A stretch of 48,851 nt of DNA. Origin: an uncultured Spartobacteria bacterium (GTDB lineage Bacteria; Verrucomicrobiota; Verrucomicrobiia; Chthoniobacterales; UBA6821). Shown piece by piece: positions 43,803-48,851 of this stretch (position 1 is its first letter; each line of letters opens with the position of its first letter). The stretch covers positions 1 through 48,851 of the forward strand of contig CAINEX010000050.1 in NCBI GenBank assembly GCA_903847935.1, in the 5' to 3' direction. The position numbers and the translations under genes were made by a program. The notes beneath the pieces are model-generated. The model was not told where the DNA came from, did not search any database, and saw only the letters and a program-made list of their open reading frames with translations.

Positions 43803-43909
43803 AACAGACTGTGGCAGATTTGGCTGAAGTCTATTGGGTCAGAAAACGGAAGACTCCCTAGCAAACCAACTAAAGTTTCACGTTTCAGCCCCCAGGCTTC
43901 TTTCTAGCC

Positions 43910-45037
43910 ATGTTCCAAGATCCACGAGAATCCCTACTTGCCACTTTCGCGCAAAGGGCCTCGGAAAGCCTAGGCCGCCTTCTTTCTGAGCCGGAGCATC
44001 CCTTCAGATCTCCTTACCAAAGGGATCGCGACCGCATTATCCACGGCACCTCCTTTCGTCGGCTTGATGGCAAGACCCAGGTCTTTCTCAACGGCAAGGG
44101 AGATCATTACCGGACCCGTCTTACCCATACGATCGAGGTTGCCTCGGTCAGCAGAACTGTCGCAAGAGCACTCGGACTGAACGAAGATTTAGCAGAAGCC
44201 ATCGCCCTGGCCCATGACCTTGGACATCCTCCATTTGGTCATGCCGGGGAAGAAACCCTGGACCTCCTGATGAAGCATCATGGAGGATTTGATCATAACG
44301 AGCAGAGCCTTCGTGTCGTGGAGACACTCGAGGAAAGTTATCCCCAGCATCAGGGATTGAATCTCTCGTACGAGGTCCTCGAGGGACTGAAAAAGCATCA
44401 CCGTGATCTTGTAAGCCATGATGGTTCGCGCTATCCGAACCCCTCTTTAGAGGCTCAGGTAGCGAATATAGCCGACGAGATCGCCTACTACAGCCACGAC
44501 CTTGAGGATGGACTTGCCTCGGGTCTTCTCTCACAGGAAGACCTCATGAGCCTTGAACTCTGGAAAGAGGCCGCCGAGAAGGCCTTGGAGGAATCTTCTG
44601 GAAAGCTCGCCTCATCCGGTCCCCGCACCCATCGGAAGTTCATCCTTCGCTGCCTGATCAACCGCGAGGTGGAGGATCTCGTCTCCACAAGTCGCGCGAC
44701 CATTGTGAGCTCAGGCGTTCGAAGCGCCGAGGAAGTGAGAAAACACCCAAACCGCCTGATCAGTTACTCTGCTGAGCTGAAATCCCGAAATGTTGCATTA
44801 CGGCGGCATCTTTACGAGAGATTTTATCGCCATCCGGAGGTTCATACTGCAAACGAGAGAGCCTGCCGCCAGATGGAGGCAGTCTTCAAAGATCTTCTCG
44901 AACACCCCGAAAAACTAGGGAAAAGGACACTCTCCAGACTCGATCGGGATGGTCTTCCAAGGGTAACCGCCGATTATGTGGCGGGCATGACCGATTCCTA
45001 CCTTCGATCACGATACTACGAGCTTTCCTTGCCCTAA
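43910..45037 (+). CDS. Deoxyguanosinetriphosphate triphosphohydrolase-like protein
   Basis: HD-domain enzyme that removes triphosphate from dNTPs. The metal ligands follow the pattern H73 in RLTHTIEVA, H102-D103 in AHDLGHPPFGHAGE, and a late Asp in SHDLEDG. The opening (YQRDRDRIIHGTSFRRLDGKTQVF) is typical of the family's shorter, dGTPase-like branch. The length is 375 aa. The true substrate of this branch is often uncertain. It lies 33 bases upstream of gatC on the same strand. Confidence 0.92.
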   Translation: MFQDPRESLLATFAQRASESLGRLLSEPEHPFRSPYQRDRDRIIHGTSFRRLDGKTQVFLNGKGDHYRTRLTHTIEVASVSRTVARALGLNEDLAEAIALAHDLGHPPFGHAGEETLDLLMKHHGGFDHNEQSLRVVETLEESYPQHQGLNLSYEVLEGLKKHHRDLVSHDGSRYPNPSLEAQVANIADEIAYYSHDLEDGLASGLLSQEDLMSLELWKEAAEKALEESSGKLASSGPRTHRKFILRCLINREVEDLVSTSRATIVSSGVRSAEEVRKHPNRLISYSAELKSRNVALRRHLYERFYRHPEVHTANERACRQMEAVFKDLLEHPEKLGKRTLSRLDRDGLPRVTADYVAGMTDSYLRSRYYELSLP

Positions 45038-45070
45038 ACGGCTGCTACGCCTACTCATTCTTATCATCCC

Positions 45071-45382
45071 ATGCCAACCAACGAACAATTGAAAGCAACA
45101 CAGCACGTTCTTGATGTCCCTTATCTGGCAAGACTAGCTCGCCTTGAGATAACCGCGGAGGAAATAGAGATCTTCGGCCCTCAACTCGGGCGAATCCTTG
45201 ATCATGTCGAGCAGATTAACAAACTCGATATCTCAGGCATCGAACCGACCGCGCACGCGATCACCGTCTTCGATGTGATCCGTGGGGATGAAGTCACGGA
45301 GAGCCTTCCCAAGGGGATAATCCTTGCGAATGCCCCGCATAATGCAAACGGGCTTTTTGTTGTACCCAAAGTCCTTGATTGA
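45071..45382 (+). CDS. gatC: Glutamyl-tRNA(Gln)/aspartyl-tRNA(Asn) amidotransferase subunit C
   Basis: Small stabilising subunit of the transamidosome. The product (103 aa) carries YLARLARLEITAEEIEIFGP, the ILDHVEQINKLD helix and LANAPHNANGLFVVPKVLD at the end, matching the family. gatA follows after 46 bases. gatB is not in the window, so the three subunits are split. Confidence 0.94.
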   Translation: MPTNEQLKATQHVLDVPYLARLARLEITAEEIEIFGPQLGRILDHVEQINKLDISGIEPTAHAITVFDVIRGDEVTESLPKGIILANAPHNANGLFVVPKVLD

Positions 45383-45428
45383 TCCATTTTCCAAATAAGA
45401 AATTCCAATAACCGACCCCTTAGATCTC

Positions 45429-46886
45429 GTGAGCTCTTTCACACCTTTTCAGAGCATTGCCTCAACCCGTCGCCTCCTTCGTTCCAAGGAAATCTCCCCC
45501 GTCGAACTGATCGAGGGTCTCGAGCAACGAATCGCTGCCGTCGATCCGTCCATCGGCGCCTACATTGAACGCGATCTTGAAAACGCCAAAAAGGAGGCCC
45601 TGAATGCCGATCTTTCCAAACCTCTCGGCGGTATTCCCATCGGTATCAAGGATGCGATTACCGTAAAAGGTCAACCGTGCCAATCAGCATCACGTATCCT
45701 GGATGGATTCACGGCCCCCTATGATTCAACAGCGGTGGCTCGTCTCCGTGCCGCCGGGGGTATTCCCTTCGGGAGGATGAACATGGATGAGTTTGCGATG
45801 GGCTCCTCGACGGAAAATTCCGCCTTTCACCCCACACGCAACCCGTGGTCACTCGATCGCATTCCGGGTGGATCCAGTGGAGGATCAGCAGCGGCGGTGG
45901 CCGCTGGCACAGCCCTTGCCACGCTGGGTTCAGACACTGGAGGATCGATCCGTCAACCTGCGGCACTATGCGGTTGTGTCGGGCTGAAACCGACATACGG
46001 ACGAGTCTCCCGATATGGCCTGATCGCCTTCGCATCCTCGCTTGATCAGATCGGCCCCCTCACCTCAAACGTCGAGGACAGCGGGATTCTCCTCAATGCA
46101 TTGGCTGGTAAGGATCCTCATGATTCGACCTCCCTGGAACTCCCGGACGAGGACTTCACGGCAGAGATTGGTCGTGATCTGAAAGGACTTCGGATAGGCA
46201 TTCCCAGGGAATATTTCGTCGATGGCATGGAAGCGGGAGTTCGCACTTCAGTTGATGCAGCCGTCAAACAACTCGTCTCGCTCGGTGCCGAGCCTGTGGA
46301 AATTTCCCTCCCTCACACAGAGTACGCAGTTGCCGTTTATTACATCATCGCGACAGCGGAGGCCTCGGCCAATCTGGCACGATTCGATGGAGTGCGCTAC
46401 GGACGACGCTCTGCTGAGGCCAAGGACCTCCTCTCTCTCTACGAGAAGACACGAGCCGAGGGGTTTGGTCGCGAGGTCAAGCGTCGTATCATCTTGGGCA
46501 CCTATGTCCTGAGTAGCGGCTATTACGACGCCTATTACCTGAGGGCTCAAAAAGTCCGGACACTTATTCGCAGGGACTTTGATCATGCCTTTACCAAAGT
46601 GGATGCAATCGTCTCTCCAACCTCCCCCGAAACAGCTTTCCGTCTTGGTGAGAAAACAGATGATCCTCTCAAGATGTATCTTGCCGACATATTCACGATC
46701 GCCACGAATCTTGCAGGCATCTGCGGCATGAGCCTTCCTTGCGGTTTCTCGGAGCGCGATGGAGTCCAGTTGCCCGTGGGCCTGCAGTTGCTTGGTCGCC
46801 CCTTTGGCGAAAGCCGTCTGCTCCGGATCGGGCATGCTTACGAGCAGTCCACGGATTGGCATAAGTGTCGTCCTGCAATTGTTTGA
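45429..46886 (+). CDS. gatA: Glutamyl-tRNA(Gln)/aspartyl-tRNA(Asn) amidotransferase subunit A
   Basis: Amidase subunit releasing ammonia from glutamine to amidate mischarged Glu-tRNA(Gln). The Ser-cisSer-Lys triad is intact: K74 in IGIKDAI, S149 in PGGSSGGSA and S173 in DTGGSIRQP, at the spacing found in S. aureus GatA. At 485 aa it is full length. The start is GTG at 45429; no earlier in-frame ATG is plausible. Its co-location with gatC and the absence of gatB imply that gatB lies elsewhere. Confidence 0.96.
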   Translation: MSSFTPFQSIASTRRLLRSKEISPVELIEGLEQRIAAVDPSIGAYIERDLENAKKEALNADLSKPLGGIPIGIKDAITVKGQPCQSASRILDGFTAPYDSTAVARLRAAGGIPFGRMNMDEFAMGSSTENSAFHPTRNPWSLDRIPGGSSGGSAAAVAAGTALATLGSDTGGSIRQPAALCGCVGLKPTYGRVSRYGLIAFASSLDQIGPLTSNVEDSGILLNALAGKDPHDSTSLELPDEDFTAEIGRDLKGLRIGIPREYFVDGMEAGVRTSVDAAVKQLVSLGAEPVEISLPHTEYAVAVYYIIATAEASANLARFDGVRYGRRSAEAKDLLSLYEKTRAEGFGREVKRRIILGTYVLSSGYYDAYYLRAQKVRTLIRRDFDHAFTKVDAIVSPTSPETAFRLGEKTDDPLKMYLADIFTIATNLAGICGMSLPCGFSERDGVQLPVGLQLLGRPFGESRLLRIGHAYEQSTDWHKCRPAIV

Positions 46887-47022
46887 TCAAAAATCCACCA
46901 CCAGGGGTCGGAGAAGAACTGTTTTTTCATCCTATTCCTTGAGATCTGACGGGTAATGGCAAAGTTTTTGCTAGGGAGGATTGATTTTTTGCCAACAAGG
47001 GCAATGATCAACCCTACTTCTG

Positions 47023-48851
47023 ATGGAACCAAATTATCTCACTGACGGTTTTACAAAGATTGATCGCGACCTGCACGAATTGATGACATGCCTCCACGAG
47101 GTTTTGGAAGAACTCGGCGAGGATGAAACTAGGAAGCGACTGCCTTGGATCAACGAGGATGAAGCAGGAACAGGAGGCTCCCGTGGATTGGAACAGGCTT
47201 ACTCGATCGCCTTTCAGCTTCTGAACATTGTTGAGGCCAATGCCTCGGCACGCACACGACGTCTGCGTGAAATCCACGAAGGTCTGGCTTCAGAGCGTGG
47301 GCTTTGGGGCAACCAGCTTGCGCGGTTGACCGCCAACGGATGGACTCCCGAAGAAATCGCCGCTTATCTGCCAAGTGTTCGTGTCGAACCGGTTTTCACG
47401 GCACATCCTACGGAAGCCAAACGAGGCGCAGTGCTTGATCAGCATCGTTCGATCCATCAACTACTGGCCGAACTCGACCGCGAGGATCTGACTCCAAGCG
47501 AGCGTCTTGAGATCCGCCGCAGGATCAAGATCTGCCTAGAGCGATTATGGCGGAGCGGGGAGATCTTCCTCGATCAACCAGACGTTGCCGACGAAAGGCG
47601 GGCCGTAATGTTCTACCTGCGTGATATTCTCCCCGAGGCGGTCACCCGACTCGACACACGCCTTCGCTGGGCATGGAATGAATTGGGATTTCCACCCGAG
47701 TTGATGGGGCCCCCAGTGAGTCGGCCACATCTCAGTTTCGGAACATGGGTGGGCGGGGATAGGGACGGCCATCCTTTCGTCACTGCAAAGGTCACGAATG
47801 AAACGCTCCAAGAACTTCGTCTCAATGCGTTGATCGTCCTGCACCGTCAACTCGACACACTTGCAGAAGCCCTCCCCCTCTCGAGTCATTTTCAAAAAGC
47901 TTCACATGAGCTTCTGGAGAGAGTCTCAGCACTTCGTGACGAACTCGGTTCTCTCGGCCTGCAAATCGCTGCACGTCATCCCGGAGAGCCTTGGCGACAA
48001 CTTGTACTGATGATCCAAGGACGACTCCCCCTGCAGATTGGAGCCGGGGACAGAGCTTGGCTCAATGAGACGGGATCGCGGTATCGGCGTCCCGAAGAAC
48101 TTGCCGCCGATCTGATGATCCTGCAATCGAGCCTTGAGGAAGTGGGCGGACAACGTTTGATCAGGGAGGCCGTCTGGCCAGTGCTGAGGATCCTTGATGT
48201 CTTCGGATTCCATCTCGCGGAATTGGACATCCGCCAAAACAGCCGCACCCACGAGCTTGCCATGGCTCAACTCCTCAAGGCGGCTGGCATTGCCGATGGA
48301 GAAAACTTTCCTAATTGGAGCGAAGAGAAGCGCCTGAGTTTCCTACGCGAGGAGTTGAAATCACCACGCCCCTTCCTGGGTGCAGACCATCATCTTGGCT
48401 TGGGTGCCGAGGCGGATACCGTCCTCAGTTGCTATGACACACTCGGTGAGCAGATAAGGGAACACGGCAAGGAGGGGATCGGAGCTCTCATTGTCAGCAT
48501 GACCCGTCAATTGTCCGATCTTTTAGTCATTCCCATCCTGGCCCGTGAAGCAGGCCTCACCTATTGGAAGGATGGCATTCTCTCCTCGCCCTTACCGATT
48601 GTTCCCCTCTTTGAAACACTCGATGATTTGGAGCGCAGTCCGACATTGATCCAAGACTTCCTAGCAGAACCTGTGGCTCAGGCATCACTCATCCATCGAG
48701 AGGGACTCCCACCCGTTCAGCAGGTCATGATTGGCTATAGCGACAGCAACAAGGATTGTGGAATTCTGGCCAGCCAGTGGGGCCTTCATGAGGCCCAACA
48801 GGCAATGACTCAAGTTGCTGAGAAGGCCGGTGTCAGCCTCCGCTTCTTCCA
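47023..48851 (+). CDS. ppc: Phosphoenolpyruvate carboxylase, N-terminal two-thirds
   Basis: Adds bicarbonate to phosphoenolpyruvate to give oxaloacetate, replenishing the TCA cycle and supplying aspartate, the precursor for Asd and the Dap enzymes. The frame starts with ATG at 47023 and is open to the right edge (609 codons seen of about 900). The motifs are VFTAHPTEAKR (catalytic His), GTWVGGDRDGHPFV and the GYSDSNKDCG segment (the usual text is GYSDSAKD or SDSNKDG). The second ATG at 47004 is in another frame. The 136-base gap after gatA shows no clear promoter. Confidence 0.95.
   Translation, partial: MEPNYLTDGFTKIDRDLHELMTCLHEVLEELGEDETRKRLPWINEDEAGTGGSRGLEQAYSIAFQLLNIVEANASARTRRLREIHEGLASERGLWGNQLARLTANGWTPEEIAAYLPSVRVEPVFTAHPTEAKRGAVLDQHRSIHQLLAELDREDLTPSERLEIRRRIKICLERLWRSGEIFLDQPDVADERRAVMFYLRDILPEAVTRLDTRLRWAWNELGFPPELMGPPVSRPHLSFGTWVGGDRDGHPFVTAKVTNETLQELRLNALIVLHRQLDTLAEALPLSSHFQKASHELLERVSALRDELGSLGLQIAARHPGEPWRQLVLMIQGRLPLQIGAGDRAWLNETGSRYRRPEELAADLMILQSSLEEVGGQRLIREAVWPVLRILDVFGFHLAELDIRQNSRTHELAMAQLLKAAGIADGENFPNWSEEKRLSFLREELKSPRPFLGADHHLGLGAEADTVLSCYDTLGEQIREHGKEGIGALIVSMTRQLSDLLVIPILAREAGLTYWKDGILSSPLPIVPLFETLDDLERSPTLIQDFLAEPVAQASLIHREGLPPVQQVMIGYSDSNKDCGILASQWGLHEAQQAMTQVAEKAGVSLRFF

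Noticed and set aside
46887-47022. Terminator after gatA at the GTTTTTTC stretch.
   Set aside because: No stable stem precedes the T run.
47004-47045. ATG at 47004 as the ppc start.
   Set aside because: It is in a different frame and reaches a stop after 13 codons.

Overview
The window reads as a chromosomal segment of a bacterium from the Verrucomicrobiota or the wider PVC group. The evidence is a DUF1800/DUF1501 pair, a TIGR03790-type protein, a Minf_1886-type protein, a DUF1844 protein and an FmdB zinc ribbon whose second half looks lineage-specific. These sit among ordinary housekeeping genes. GC is in the mid-50s by eye, with a few AT-richer patches. I see no rRNA, CRISPR array, insertion sequence or prophage gene, and one tRNA. 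Coding density is high and no gene-free stretch exceeds 300 bases.

Layout, left to right. The first 128 bases are the start of a small membrane protein (minus). Plus-strand trmL, an ABC ATPase and a DsbD-like electron transporter follow as a tight cluster, then a PPK2 kinase. ilvD and a TPR lipoprotein lie on the minus strand. An exported peroxiredoxin, purU and tRNA-Lys(TTT) are on the plus strand. A GH28 pectinase-like enzyme and a beta-CASP metallo-beta-lactamase protein form a minus-strand pair. The DUF1800/DUF1501 pair meets a CHASE2-like membrane protein and recN tail to tail. A PhnP-like hydrolase and a TIGR03790 protein overlap as an operon. A possible NlpC/P60-like protein and lepA are on the minus strand.

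From 23.8 to 30.1 kb the plus strand carries a membrane-anchored unknown, trpA, dapF-dapA-dapB, folK, panB and a cation efflux protein: mainly amino-acid and vitamin biosynthesis. From 40.1 down to 30.2 kb the minus strand is one long co-directional series. It runs asd, fmdB, a zinc-ribbon membrane protein, a possible degenerate peptidase, a 45-aa membrane peptide, a Minf_1886 protein, an M16 peptidase, DUF1844, a chalcone-isomerase-like protein, ppnP, a methyltransferase and an FAH-family enzyme. Many of its junctions are 4-base ATGA overlaps. asd and the dap genes are both in the lysine/diaminopimelate route but in different transcription units.

From 40.1 kb on there is an L,D-transpeptidase and two tandem tiny lipoproteins (37 and 39 aa), each with a full AAAGGAGG ribosome-binding site and its own strong terminator. 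Then come nif3 and mpg (minus), and ychF, dgt, gatC, gatA and a truncated ppc (plus).

The least ordinary items are the tiny tandem lipoproteins, the near absence of Shine-Dalgarno sites elsewhere together with a frequent C just before the start codon, a probable leaderless promoter for the DUF1800 gene, the hidden papain-like motif set in the 405-aa protein, and the co-directional series led by asd. I see no clear-cut new defence or mobile system.
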